64,000 nt of DNA, taken from the NCBI GenBank assembly GCA_023014335.1, contig JAECYW010000006.1:2914001-2978000 (forward strand), given 5' to 3'. A model generated the notes under the pieces. The model was not told the DNA's origin. It did not search any database and saw nothing but the letters and a program-made list of their open reading frames with translations. Below, one piece after another: positions 1 to 12,487 of this stretch. The stretch comes from Galerina marginata (lineage: Eukaryota > Basidiomycota > Agaricomycetes > Agaricales > Galerinaceae). The stretch's first letter is position 1; each line of letters opens with the position of its first letter. Both the position numbers and the translations under genes were made by a program.

Positions 1-2767
1 TCCGGGCAAGGAGGGTCGACTGGTTTTCAGTTTATCGGTAGATGGTTTCAACCCATTCCACAACAAAACAGCGAAACAAACCGCCTCCTCAACGGGAATT
101 TGGCTTGTTTTATTAAATCTCCCGCAACACCTTTGTTACCTGACAGAAAATATGTACCTCGCTGGTGTCATACCCGATAAGCCTTCTAAGGAGGAGATCT
201 ACTCATATCTTGAATTGGTTGTCAATGAACTCCTGGAGTTCTGGAACGATGGTGTTACGTTCTCCCGAACGTACAAAGAACCCCTTGGCAGACTGTTCAA
301 AGCCATGCTGATTCCAGTAGTATGTGATATGCTAGCCGCTCGACAAGTTACAGGCCTCGGTTCTCCGACAGCTCACAGTTTTTGCTCTTTCTGTGACCTG
401 GATATCGACGACATTGATGTCTTGGATCGGTCAGAATGGCCTGTGAAGGATCTAGCAAACATCCGTCGGATCGCAGAACTTTGGAGGGATGCTCCTAGCG
501 AACAACGTCGGGTGGCTATCTTTGATGCGTATGGAATTAGATGGTCACCACTGTACGACTTGCCCTATTGGAATGTTATCAAGTACACAGTAATCGACCC
601 CATGCATGCTCTGGACCTCAACAGCCTTCTCAATCACTGCAGATCATTATTCCAAATTGATACCACTGTTCTTGGAGGTGACGGACTGCTGACATCCTCT
701 CCGAACACCAATCACCGGCATATCACATCAGAACTGGTAAAAGCGCACGAAAAATGTGTTGAATTGATACGGAGAAATAATACCAACTTGCTAGACGAGC
801 TCCTTGACCACCCACGATTTGTCATCTACAAGATTTGCGTCGACAACAGCATTAAAGCCCCAAATCATACCCTAGTTGTTGGAACAAAATGGGTCCTTGC
901 AAGAAACATTGTCGCTTGGGTACGTGAACTCTTGTATTTTATCGAACTCAGTGCTGACTCGCGTGTCAATTCAGAGGCGGAATCCAGAGTACAATAATGT
1001 CGTACTTGTTCCAATGTCCAAGACTATACAAAAAGACCAACCAAATTTCAATCGTGCGGAGGTTCCTCAGGTGCAAGCTTTACCGCCAGATCTCAACCTC
1101 GACATGGCCCGAGTCTTGCGTGTAATTCGTTACCTCGTTGAGGTTGATGACCAGGAGGATTCACGTGCAAAAGCGTACACCCAGGCGACAGCAGCCGTCT
1201 TCATCTACATCTGTGACTTGTTGGAAATCGAACATGAAGATATCGATAAGGCGAAGCGAAATGCCAAACACCAGCTTTTTCTTCGACTTGTTGATCTGGT
1301 AAGTAATTCTGTGCCAAATACCCTTTCTGCCCCTAATGCTGCTTTCCCTAGATTGATGATGACCTTTCTGCAGTTGAGATGCTCAAGTCCTTTTTATTGG
1401 ATTCCTCGCCCACACAAAATCGGCCTGTCCTTGGAAAAGATGTCATGGCTGCCGTCTGGTCTGACATGACTCGCACAATACTTCCAACATGGATTACTCC
1501 CGCGCCACCCAACTGGGGCACCGCCGAGAGAGGAAAATTGAGTGCCGACAACTGGCGTGTCATTTGCACAATTCATCTTCCCATTACACTCATTCGGTTA
1601 TGGAGTGAGGATACTCCTCGCAAGCAAGAGTTGCTTGCTCATTTTATGGATCGTGTTGCTGCTGTGCGAATTGCCAATATGCGAATCAGTTCACCAAATC
1701 AAATCCGGGAGTACAATGAACATATCAGCCGATATGTAGGCAACATCAGAAGGTTGTATCCCGACCAACACCTCAAGCCCATCCATCATGCCTCCCTTCA
1801 CATTGGAGATATGCTAGAGCTCTTCGGTCCCAACCACTTGCACAGTGGCCCACATTATGAACGGTATATCAACTTTTTCCATCGAATCAATACAAATTCT
1901 AAATTAGGTATGGTTCCTCCGATCCTTTATCCCTTGACCTTGACTGAACTCCTCAAGGCCAGTTGGAATCAACTTTCCTGAAAGCATCGGCTCGCAGCGC
2001 AAACCTTCGTGCATTGCTTTCCGAAGAAGACGATTTACGGCATTCTCTTGAGGAACTGATTACTGTCATGAACAGTGTCGAATTCGAAGACATTCGCGGG
2101 TTTAGACTGGCCAGTATCTTAGACCCGCATTCGCCGACCTTCACACCGCGATCTGAACTTAAGGTTTCATTCCTTCCTGCTGACCATCACCAAATGCTTT
2201 GCGAATTACTGGGTCGCAGCGCAGATGCACAGAACATGCCGAGATCTGCCACGCTCTACAATGAAATCTCATTCCGTGGTGTTTGTTATGGCACCTCAAA
2301 TTCGTCCACTTATCGCAATAGTTCCGTCATTTTCAAGGAGCCAAACAACACGCCTCAACTGCTCAGGGCTGGCATGATTGACCAGATTTTTCGTTACACT
2401 TATTTCGTGCCAGATGGTCAGCAAAAAGAAGACATCTTTATAACTTTGCGCGAGCTCGTCCCAATCGATCATGAAATAGACCCCTATTGTTGTTTTGGTG
2501 CCTTTGGGGGGTTTCTTTGCGAAAAGACCAATAGTCGACTCCGAATCATTTCAATCTTCCAACTCGTGTCTCATTTCGCCCTCACGGACATGGCTGGTAA
2601 TGGCGACGAGAATGTCATCCATGCTATGCCAGTAGATAGAGTAAGCGCAATCGCTTTTATCTCGCTGCTTCTGTTTGATGTGAAATTTATGTTTCCAGCT
2701 TATGCTCGACTTCAATGCCGATTTCGCGAAGAACATATCCCACACGGCCATATCAGATGCAGGCTGA
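1..2767 (+). CDS. Tnp2-type (CACTA-like) transposase, 3' part, 5' end outside window
   Basis: The reading frame is open from base 2 (no start in the window) and carries the family signature LSVDGFNPF followed by LVLLNLP, EN-MYLAGVIP and VIDPMHALDLN, typical of the Tnp2 transposases that are abundant in Agaricomycetes. I join five exons: 2-919, 975-1298, 1352-1907, 1958-2640 and 2699-2767. All four introns (50-58 nt) have GT-AG ends and every junction keeps the frame, ending with FNADF...ISDAG and a TGA. The C-terminal part includes the conserved HASLHIGDMLELFGP and LYNEISFRGVCYGT stretches of this family. No internal stop or frameshift is present in the visible part, so the copy may be recent. 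Family assignment rests on recognised motifs; element ends are not visible. Confidence 0.85.
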
Positions 2768-4320
2768 TAAGTAGTGGTTATTATGATTGTGGTTACTCTT
2801 GTGGGCTTTTCTGCCACTTGCTACGTTTACCTCTTCAATAAATGTGTAGCAACATTGCGCAGTTCGACGAATGATCGAAATTCCTAAAATAGAAGTTCAC
2901 CGTCGGGTGCCTCTACGGACGACGTCGAGGCTCTTCACACATTGGGGGAAATTGAGCTATCAACAAGTGTAGGGCGTCAAAGACTCAAAGGGGTGATATT
3001 GGTAAATACTAATTGACATATGAACTACGCCGCGTCGAAAACCTCGCGAATGCCGAACTCGCGTCGACGACGTAGTTGCAGTGCCTCTCGGGGTTGTGCA
3101 TCTGATCGCATCCATGCCGCCGCCCATCGTAAAGACCATCCCCCCACGCCGCCGCGAGCCCGCGATACCGGACCAGTGGGCCATGTTAGTGGCAAGAGGC
3201 GAGTAGCGGATGGAAGAACCTCCTGGGACGAGTTCACGGTCAGCGAGAGGCTGCTGTCTTGGTGCTACCTCACAGTCACGTAGATCTTGGCTTGGGCATG
3301 GCGCGGGCGAGGGACGAGGGAGGGACGAGAGAGACGTCCCTCGAGCGAGGAGGTGAGGAGAAAAAGGGGAAGTTGGGCTGCAGCCGCCTCCCCTGTGCGG
3401 GACCTTGGCGCGACCGTCGAGTTGGAGAATTGTGGGCGGTGTTTAGGAGAGTTGAACCGCAGCTTGGGGGGGGGGGGGGGCGGGTCTGCGCGGGATAGGT
3501 GTCGTGGAAGCGCAGGACGTGAGTGGAGGAGGCGGACGGACTTACTCGCCGTCCTTTGCTCGCTGTCCTATGCTTTGTTTTCATCGCTCAACTACTCCTC
3601 GCAGTTTCTTCGAGAGGATGGCGTTGTCATTGTCCTGCAACTGAGGAGGACTGAGGAGGGCCGTTGACTTAGGGTGAGCGTTGGCAGTGGAAGCCTCGAT
3701 CATTCGCTGAATCGTCGAATCGCCGAACTGGCGAAATTTCCAGGACCCAGATGCCCTCAACGCGACTCTCGAGCTCGAGCTCGATCGCGCACCTTGTGTA
3801 GTCGGCCGCCGCGGCGAGGAGGATCTCAGGAGATACGGAGTTGGTGGTGCACAGGTGTTCGGGGTTGCCGCGAACAAAGTGGGAATGGCTAGGGCGACGG
3901 CAAGGACGGCGTCGTCGACTAACGATGACGATGACGAGGGGCGAAAATACGAAGACAAGGAGAAAGACGTAGGACCAAGCGGTCCCACACCTCTTCACTA
4001 TCCGCCTGCATAAGCCGCGGCCGTGACGTTCGTAACCGCTGGAATTCCAACCGACTTCTTGAGCCCCTTCAGCGCGATCTAGTAGTCCCGGAACGCGCTT
4101 TGCAAGGCACCATGCCGCTTTCCAACTCTGGCGAGGTCTGTGGGAGCAGGTGCAGGTGCGGGGCACAGGTGCAAACATGAGCACCCGGCACGTCACAGAC
4201 ACTTCTTTTCATCCCCGCGAGAATTTTCTCCTTTCAACTTCTCCACTCAAACCAACATATTACCTTCCTCTAAGCATTCTAGCATTCTATCCTGTCTCTT
4301 TGCTTGGTGAGTATTATTGA
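2768..4320. other. Intergenic, no supportable gene
   Basis: This stretch follows the transposase stop. It is mixed in composition, has a run of 15 G at 3466-3480, and holds only short overlapping frames on both strands with no recognisable domain or splice structure. Confidence 0.5.
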
Positions 4321-4392
4321 GCTTTGAAGAATCCTTACAACACTGATAGTTCATTACACAGCAGGAGAGTCGCAATTGGACCGATAGATAGT

Positions 4393-4852
4393 ATGCAGTC
4401 ACAATACAACTCGACTCGATTTGCGGATTCGAGTTCCGTTGCTTTTTGGTGCAACTTCAGGGATATGAACGATCCGTATTTCAATGTACAAAGTTTCCGA
4501 AAACTCGTCGAGCAAACCATTTTGCCTGCATTGATGCGTTCCCGTCGACGTCTGGCAAGGAAGTTGGGTGGTGGATTCACGTTCACTTCGTATGAATATC
4601 TTCTGCTGTAAGTTTTTCTTCTTGGTTTTTCGCATCAATTTTAACCTCGAACTATTCTCGGGTAGTTCGGATTATGGAACAGGCGATTGTGACTACCTTG
4701 TCCTCACTATGCTTGATGTCAATCGGCATCCTGTTCTCTCCGCGGCCGTATACCCTCCATCGAAACAACTCAAACCATTTTTTGCGCTCTGCCCACCAAT
4801 GTTTCCACAGTTGGAGCTCAACGAAAGTGAAGGCTTTCGCGCTATCGTGTAA
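4393..4852 (+). CDS. Possible fragment of an unrecognised spliced gene
   Basis: An ATG at 4393 opens a short frame (MQSQYNSTRFADSS...) that reaches GTAAGT at about 4609; a TAG acceptor near 4666 leads into a second frame with SDYGTGDCDYLVLTML and PPMFPQLELNESEGF, which itself ends at another GTAAGT (about 4851). The coding-like amino acid composition and paired splice signals suggest exons of a real gene, but no continuation was found and no family is recognised. It may be a truncated remnant. Confidence 0.3.
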
Positions 4853-4914
4853 GTTATTCCATCCATCACAATCCCTACATCTAAAGCCGAACCCTATTTA
4901 TTAGGGTTGCGACC

Positions 4915-6018
4915 GATTAGAAAACTACAAGTAATGCTCTTCACAACTTCAACTTTAGTTTGCACTCTTGAGTGCCGTTGGCGTTTGTGCCGTATTATGT
5001 TGCTCCATCTCAATCACTATATTTTCTGATGTCTTTGTCCCCGATGTTGAGGTTCTTGGCGAATTTTGGCTTTACTGAGTCAGATCTGTTGTCTATGCTT
5101 GCTTTATTCATTGTCCTGCATTGAAGAAAGCCTTTCATCTTTTATATATCATATGGTGCAGTTGAAAGCTAACAACTCTGGTTTAATTGCCAGCTGTTAA
5201 ATCAATCTTTATGACCATTCTGTAGCCCTGGAGTTAAGTCTTTGCCGAGCACGGCCAATTTGATTTTTTTTGGTTTTTCTTTCAAATATAAACCACAAGA
5301 TAAACATGGCTTCTAGTTTGAATTTAAACAGTGATTATATTGGAAAAGATACTGGAAAGCATATGCTGATCGCAGTGAAAATAAAAACAGTGATTTTATT
5401 TGAGATTATGGCTAGAAGATATTTAAAATTTAGACAATGAATTTCGACTGAATATATAAGCCAAAGCCCGCAGTGTGTTTACTAAGCTTTCTGTTTCTTG
5501 CATAAGCTGTCTTTCTGGTTGGCACGGGTACATGTCGATATTACTCCTTTGGTAAGGTCGCTCAGAGGTTCTTGCTGATACAAGACCGTAAAATGCGCCC
5601 CGATGTGCCGGGTCCAGACTCTATCTGTGTGTTGCGGAGGGCGCGCCCATATGTTTCGATGGACGGGCCCGCACGGTAATCTTATCTTATCTCAGTCTTT
5701 GGGTGCGCACTGTTATTCGCGTCCGTTATTGTTCGCCCGAGATGTCTGTGGGACTCGACTCGGCAATCCTTCCTTTTACAGTAAGATCGAGACTCGAGAA
5801 GCCATCACGGTCGAGACTCGGCAGTTCCCGTCCCTCGTGTTCCGGGTTTGCGAGCTTGTTACTTGATTTGTCAGGTGGTGCCGCATCGGCACCATAGTTG
5901 TGGGTCCTATTCTTCGGATATCTGTCCCTATTCGTTTAGACGCTAGAGACCTGTGCCTGTCAGTTAGGCGCACAGGTGGGCCCGCGTTCACAGTCCTCGC
6001 CTTATTACCGCGCTTCGT
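4915..6018. other. AT-rich intergenic stretch, no gene seen
   Basis: Only short frames without family resemblance. The sequence becomes AT-rich from about 5000 and returns to mixed composition at about 5550. It ends at the shared left boundary of the repeat at 6019. Confidence 0.5.
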
Positions 6019-7293
6019 ACTTGGCCAGAGGCCATTGCTGCGCATGGCAAAAACAAGTTCTTACTTTCAAGGTGAGTCCGACTATAAATAAAGGTCAAAT
6101 CAGTAAATAATGCATAGTCCGCTCAAATCTGAACCGATTGGGATGATCTTATACTCAAAAAAAGCAGAAAAATGAGGCGGATCCAGCAATCCTAAAACGG
6201 CCTGGTCACATGACCAGGAAGGCCCTGATTTTTACGATTTTTTTGAGACCAAGATCATAAAAATTGGCCCAGTAATGGCTGAGATACAGAAACCATGCAG
6301 GGTCACAGTATGAGTGGGAGAATTTCAAACCATTGCGTTAGAAACCATTTCTGTCTGCTATGCAGGCCGGAAAACAAGTTCTTTTACTACGTAAGAACTT
6401 GTAACAAGATTAATTATTAGACTACAATAAGAACTTGTAAAAAGATTAATTCATACGTCACTTAGTTTCTATCAGATTGCCTTGAAATAAAGTGTGTAAT
6501 TATCAAAAAAATCAGGGCTAAAAGATGGTGTCACATGCGTATTGTCACGTCTCTATGTGACTTACCAAATGCGGAATATTGTTGAAAAGACAGTAAATAA
6601 GCTATATTGAGAGATTTTAAAGACATTAAAATAAAATAAAAATACTGATAATGTTTTTTTTACCTAAGAGATGGTCTGTGCACACATATCACATGACATA
6701 TCCCTGAGAATATTTTGGTCTAACTTGGTGCATTACCAAATCCAAGGCAATTGCACAAAGTCCTGCTGTGAGTTTGATTATGTAAGCTTCTAGAACATTA
6801 TTTCCATGTTATTTGGTCATATTTTGCAATGTTTGGTGTGCTTTTCATGGGTTATCCACTCAGTTTAACACCAATTTTGTGATTTTCACTGAGTTGAGCT
6901 GGCTGTGTGCCAGATTTGGACACCATGACATCATAGCCAAACATATGTAAATATTTGTACATTACTCTAGATTGGTCTGGGCAACACATTTTAGCATATC
7001 TAGCTCACTGAAATCTGTTTTAAGTGTAAATTCACACAAATTTGCGCTTTTTGGGTTGTGTGAGCAGGTCACATGACCTAATCAACCCTGGATACACATG
7101 CCACATGAAAGCCCTGATTTTTACGATTTTTTTGAGACCAAGATCATAAAAATTGGCCCAGTAATGGCTGAGATACAGAAACCATGCAGGGTCACAGTAT
7201 GAGTGGGAGAATTTCAAACCATTGCGTTAGAAACCATTTCTGCCTGCTATGCAGGCCGGAAAACAAGTTCTTTTACTACGTAAGAACTTGTAA
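6019..7293 (+). repeat. Palindrome-ended non-coding element, copy A
   Basis: The copy begins with ACTTGG, a small hairpin (GCCAT...ATGGC) and AACAAGTTCTTAC. It has two successive right ends, at 6404 and 7293. Each is preceded by a hairpin (GCCTGC/GCAGGC or a variant) and the palindrome CAAGTTCTT, 9-nt spacer, AAGAACTTG. Between the two right ends lie about 700 bp of AT-rich sequence, then a second copy of the terminal 180 bp. Copy B at 31201 has the same compound structure. Copy C at 24495 has only the short form. No coding capacity is visible, so it is probably non-autonomous; its class is uncertain. Confidence 0.75.
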
Positions 7294-7469
7294 TACGGAC
7301 GCGTACCCGTAATTAGAAGCACATAGTTTAACTTGGACTTCGTCGCATACAATAGTTTCCTCTAGTCTTGGCTGGTTTACACTGATTGCCCGAGACTTAG
7401 GCAATGAACCGCACAAGATAAATCGTTATTCTAAGTCCAATATTGGTGTGAGGAACAGGTAAAAACCGA

Positions 7470-7830
7470 AAATTCAGGGCTGGCCGAAGGGCCGTCCCTT
7501 CACCGTCCTTGGCCTGTCAACCTCGTCTGAAGGAGGGATTGGACCTCCCCCAACCGACGCAACCCGGAAGAAGGTATCAAGACCTCTCTGAGCGATGAGC
7601 CCACGCGGAATGCCTTACCCAATGCCTTGCGGTGCTGCCGCTTGGCGGGCGAAGGAGAAAGCTTCCGGGTTCTCCAACAAAAACATCAACAAACCATGCA
7701 ACCGGTCAGTTGGGGATTGTCTATCGTACTGTGGACAGTACTTTACAGCCTATGCCGCTAGTTGAAGACATCAGGTAGGTAAACTGCCCAGGGAGGACCT
7801 TGCATCAGGTGGGTAAACTGCCCAGGGGTG
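7470..7830 (+). repeat. LINE-associated non-coding repeat (untranslated-region-like)
   Basis: The segment from CCGTCCTTGGCCTGTCAACC to the repeated GGACAGTAC... block is matched by a diverged copy at about 30870-31120. Its end contains two adjacent copies of CATCAGGTRGGTAAACTGCC, the second being the reverse complement of the sequence just downstream of the LINE ORF2 at about 22030-22062. I therefore read it as retrotransposon-derived non-coding DNA left without its ORFs. Confidence 0.5.
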
Positions 7831-7929
7831 TCAACAAGCCAAACAATAGGGTTGTACCTATGCTGAGCTGTACGTCGTACTGCTACGTAGGTATATTTAT
7901 AGACAAAGAATCAAATGTGTAAGAATAGA

Positions 7930-8560
7930 CACATTCAGGGCTGTCCTAAATAGGAAAAATTCAAAAAAAATCAGAAAAAAATCAGAAAAAAATAGGGTAA
8001 AAAACCTAAATGGGCAGGTAGATTCAGGGTCATTCTAAATAGGGAAAAATAGGAAAAAAAATCAGAAAAAAATAGGAAAAAAATTAAACTGGATGGGTGT
8101 ATTCAGGGCTGCTATAAATAGCAAAAAAATAGGAAAAAAATCAGAAAAAAATAGGGAAAAAGACTAAAATAGGTGGGTGCATTCAGGGTTGCTATAAATA
8201 GGGAAAAATATGAAAAAAATCAGAAAAAAATAGGGAAAAAGACTAAAATAGGTGGGTGCATTCAGGGTTGCTATAAATAGGGAAAAATATGAAAAAAATC
8301 AGAAAAAAATAGGGGAAAAGATTAAAATGAGTGGGTGTATTCAGGGTTGCTATAAATAGGGAAAAATATGAAAAAAATCAGAAAAAAATAGGGGAAAAGA
8401 TTAAAATGAGTGGGTGCATTCAGGGCTGCTATAAATAGATAAAAATAGGTTAAAAATCAGAAAAAAAATGGGAAAAAAATTAAAATGGGTGGGTGCATTC
8501 AGGGCTGCTATAAATAGGGAAAAATAGGTTAAAAATCAGAAAAATAATTAGCAAAAATAC
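7930..8560 (+). repeat. Minisatellite, about 8 copies of a 78-80 bp unit
   Basis: The start phrase ATTCAGGGYTGCTATAAATA recurs at about 7932, 8025, 8100, 8180, 8259, 8338, 8416 and 8496, each followed by A-rich sequence with AAAAATAGG and AAATCAGAAAAAAAT. The unit is A-rich on the plus strand. The array stops some 45 bp from the stop codon of the KDZ transposase, so it may be subterminal sequence of that transposon. Confidence 0.85.
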
Positions 8561-8604
8561 ACAAAAATTCAGAAAAAAGTTTCAGTATATTTATAGTTAT
8601 ATAT

Positions 8605-11600
8605 CTAGTTATTGTCATCACCATCCTCTTCATCTGATTCCTCTTCCTCTTGATCTATATCATCGCTGTCTTCCAATGGCTTTTTCCAAATGCTTTCATA
8701 TGAGGCTTGAAGCTTTCGTTGATGAGACCCTTGATCAATTGCATAAGCACGTAATCCTTCAGCCAGTACACTGTCAGAAGTTGGCCTGCTTTGCTGTTTT
8801 GAGGACCACCATCTAGCTTTCCAATCCAAGAATGCAAGAACCCTCCGCATTTCTTCTTGAAGCAACAAAACCTCTTCTGTTGCTCTTTCAGCTCTTGCAC
8901 GGCTTCGAGCCCACTCGGATCGTAAAATATCATCAGCATCGGTTGATGGATCCTGCTGGTCAGTTATCCAAATCCATGATAGGGTTGTGTGTGTCTGGCC
9001 AGTACCGTCACGTTTATGCCGATCTTCCTGCATCAAGTCAATATCACTCTCATCACCTTCGACATCTGAGGGTCTAGGCGGAACCACCGAATCCTCCCAT
9101 ATACCTTTTTGACCTCTCTTTTTCCTGACTCTTTCAGGATCCTGATAGGAGCGAATATCTTCATTTTTAAGAATGCGAAGAGACTGCTCCCATTGTCCAG
9201 GGCCCGAAAGAGATAACTTGGCCTCTCTAGCAATCCGATATTGCCGTGCGAACCTCTTGGCCTGGTCATGAACTCGATCAATGATGGAACGTGAACGTGT
9301 ATTAGGTCGTTGGCCCCGAATGTTCTTGTTTTTGAAATGTACCATCCGAGTTTTCAGCCGTAAAGTATCCCGGATGCCAGTCAAAGAATCATAGCACTGA
9401 GCAGTTTGCAACTTCTCTTCAGCAGAAGCCAGCCCTGGTGTACAAACAACATTCCGGACATCATTAGGCAAAGCAGATGGAAGCCAAAGTAGAGCTTCTT
9501 CAGGATTTTCGCTTTCCATAGTACTTCCAGGTTCACGTAATTCCAAGTCATGGTGGTATTGGATAAGCCCTGGCATATACACGGTCTGCAATCGTCGCCA
9601 ACTTTCAATCTCCTTCCAAAGAACTGTGCGTTTTTGGAGAAGAGACTCTGTGTCATTGCTCTTCAGCAATTCCAATATAGAATGCCTAAAATGAAAAATA
9701 AAAAATGTATTTTAATTTATTTCCAAGACATTTAAATATTCAGTTGAACATACTGGGATTCCTCAATCTTGAAGCCTTTTATTAGGAATGAACATCCACT
9801 GGTTTCATGATACTGTATGCTTTGATTTCCTAAGCGCCTTTCTTGTTCTTCATTTTCAAGTTCCTGCTCAGCTTGAGCCTGGGTTATGTCTGAAATTTAA
9901 TAATTTAATCAGTATAAATATATAGGAATTTGTGTAATACCCACTTGACCCCTCTACTTCATAAGGATTTGGGGCAGTCCTCGGAAAACGATCAGACTCC
10001 CATTCATTACACATAGCAGTCCATTTCTCCACATCAGCAGGATCGAGCGAGGCTGTAAAACCACGATGGGCTTCTACCTGCTGGTTTCGCTCTGGTAGGG
10101 CCTTTTGATATTTCCGCATAAGTGTTTTTCCTTTAAATAAATGTTATAATCTAAAAGCAGGAAAAACATTCAAAGTTAAGAACTTACCCATAGAGATGTA
10201 CTTTTCATAATTCCAAAAGCCAAAATGATCATCCAGGACATCATGTCGAGAACCTGGACCCATTGTCTTTGTGGAGTTTCCAAGGGGATTATGTGGACCC
10301 CAAATTCGCTCAGGGCACTCCCCATCAGTGAGCCCAACACCTTTAAACAAGTTAAACGAAAACTGTTCATGATTCTTCGTTTTTTTGTGTCCTGCATCAT
10401 GCAATTTTGGAATCAAGGGCTCAATGTTAACCCCTTCTTTTGGCTTAATATCCTCCGGCCAATGGGTGTTGATGCGGCGATAAAGATTTACGAACCAATG
10501 ACAAGCAGCATCATAGCTGATAAGGACCCACAGGACATATAGGAATTGAAGAACGCGGCCAAAGCCATAGTCCATATTTGCATACCTTAGCAAGGCTTAG
10601 TAAAGGAAAAAAAATAAATAATGAAAAACCTACTTCTCGCCTTTCTTTAGATTCCCAATTGAGCATGGCATAACCATTTCACTTCGTCCACATGAAACCG
10701 CCGAAATACCAGTGTAACGCAAGCCCTTGTTGAACCGGGTATGTGCCTGTTCCACAGCTTGGAGACCACAACCTTTCGTACTTTCTTCCTAAAACCTCAC
10801 AATAAGATTGTCGTAAAATAAGGAAGGGGCATAATACACACATCAAGGTCCTTTATCCGACTTTGTACATACTCCTCCAAAGGCTCGCGCTTGATCATAT
10901 AGGCTAGCCCAGTCCCAAGTCCCGGATCTGCTGAATAATTTGAAACCAGCTGATTCTTAAGGCGGAAGTTTGCATCCATACACAGGAAAACAAAATAGAG
11001 GAACCTGAATAAAATGGTTAAATGTTAAAAACAAAATTTGTAACAGCCGGTGAAGGAAACATACCGTGAGCCATCGCTAGCATTCTCCCAACCCTCTGGA
11101 AGGTTTATCCCGGGGTGCGGGCAGGAGGGGCACACCACGGCAAGCTCCCCCTCCTTCGTTCCCTTCACACCTGTTTCGTCGTGCCCCCGGCCACCTCTTT
11201 TCATAAGCTTTAGGTGACGCCACTGAATGCCCATACGAAGGAGAGAGCGATATTTGGAGGGTGGGAGGTCGACGCCAGTGTTGTTGGTGAGTTTCTCGAT
11301 GGCTCGATAATAGTCGTAGGTCGCACACTTTGACGTGAGCTGCAGCATGTGCATTTGCTGGAGAAGCTCGAAGGTCGCACAGGTTCGCGGCATCTCCTGA
11401 GTTGCTGGATAGAGCCCGCGACGAAGTAGCTGGCGAATTTTCGAAGTCGCCCGAATACATGCACAGAAATCCACGGCAACTTCGTGGGTGCCGTTCGTAT
11501 GGAGGACCGCGAATTGCTTGTGGCAGGGCTCCGGGTTCGGGCATCGCATGCTCATATGGTTGAGCTGAAGCCGAAGGCCGAGATTCTTGAGAGAAGTACT

Positions 11601-12258
11601 GATGAAAGACGTCCCAGTCCACTCCTAGAGAAGAGTAAGTAAGAGAAAGGCATTGGATGCGGTGTTTTACCTTGATTGTGTGGAATGGGAGTATGCGATG
11701 CCGCTTGAGACAGCACTCCTTGCAGAGGAGAGATGGGAGAATGCATTCGGCACACCGATACACACCAGGAGCAGGCGATGTGACCTTACGAGCCGCGCAG
11801 TCGGCACAAGCCGCCTCCCCCTCCACCCAAGCATCCCCCCGGCCTTCCCACCGAAGCATTTCGTCGAGATAAAGGTCTCGAAATCCTTCCTTCCATAGGA
11901 CCATAGGACGTGCCTTCGAAATAGGTAATTAGTCAGAAATTTTTAGATAACCTGAACAACATACCGAGGCTAAACTTTTCTTCTTCCTTAGAGGCTCGGG
12001 CTCATCAACCACGTCTTCAAAGCGGGCGTCGAGCATCTCGTTAAAAGCATCGCCATTGGGGTCCAAACCAATGCTTGGGTCGTCAGCGGGCAGGCGTGAG
12101 TCCCCAGCGACCGCGGACCCAGACGATTGATACCCTCTGCCCCTACCTCCTTGGAGACGTTGTTCCCGCCACTGGACGTCGAATTCTTCGGCGCCGTCTT
12201 CATTCAATTCAACACGGATGCGTTTGGCTTGAGAATGTCGGCCCGCGGTGGATGCCAT
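8605..12258 (-). CDS. KDZ (Kyakuja-Dileera-Zisupton) transposase with CxC2-like cysteine cluster
   Basis: DDE-type transposase for a large DNA transposon. Nine exons join in frame: 12258-11965, 11913-11671, 11624-11065, 11004-10842, 10788-10634, 10585-10188, 10130-9945, 9889-9754 and 9685-8605, giving 3,216 nt (1,071 aa) with no stop or frameshift. Near residues 110-180 is a cysteine cluster (CADC, YRCAEC, LLCKECC, then PFHTI and EWTG) of the CxC2 type; further CPNPEPC and CPSCPHPG pairs follow. The catalytic core shows MDANFRL and SYDAACHWF (the two Asp) and GECPERIWGPHN (the Glu). The C-terminal third is a charged helical region ending in an acidic tail. It faces the TET/JBP gene across 229 bp. 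Assignment follows the fungal KDZ families of established literature; terminal inverted repeats were not found. Confidence 0.88.
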
Positions 12259-12487
12259 AACTCGAAAGCAGAGCCAAAGGAGACTTGGAGGGGTTGGGCG
12301 GTATGCCTCTTGGATGTCGCGTGTCGTAGCTCGTGACAGGCGGCGCGTCTTATCCCGTGACCAAGCGCGATCACATGTCCACCAGATTGCAGTCAACGGA
12401 AACTCTAAGAACAATCAGTGTCTTGTTCCTCCGCACAACCTCACCCACCCTACACCCTCGGCCACTGGACAAGAAGAAGATGCGAAG
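12259..12487. promoter_or_regulatory. Divergent intergenic region between KDZ transposase and TET/JBP gene
   Basis: Only 229 bp separate the two predicted start codons, so any promoter elements and both 5' leaders must share this space. I see no clear TATA box. Co-regulation of the two genes is an inference from spacing. Confidence 0.45.

Noticed and set aside
3020..3990. Overlapping frames of 70-135 codons on both strands
   Set aside because: Biased composition around a poly-G run, no splice partners and no family resemblance.
6019..7293. Classification of the palindrome-ended element as a Helitron
   Set aside because: The right-end hairpin is suggestive, but the end lacks a CTRR terminus and the copies have no consistent insertion dinucleotide, so the class is left open.
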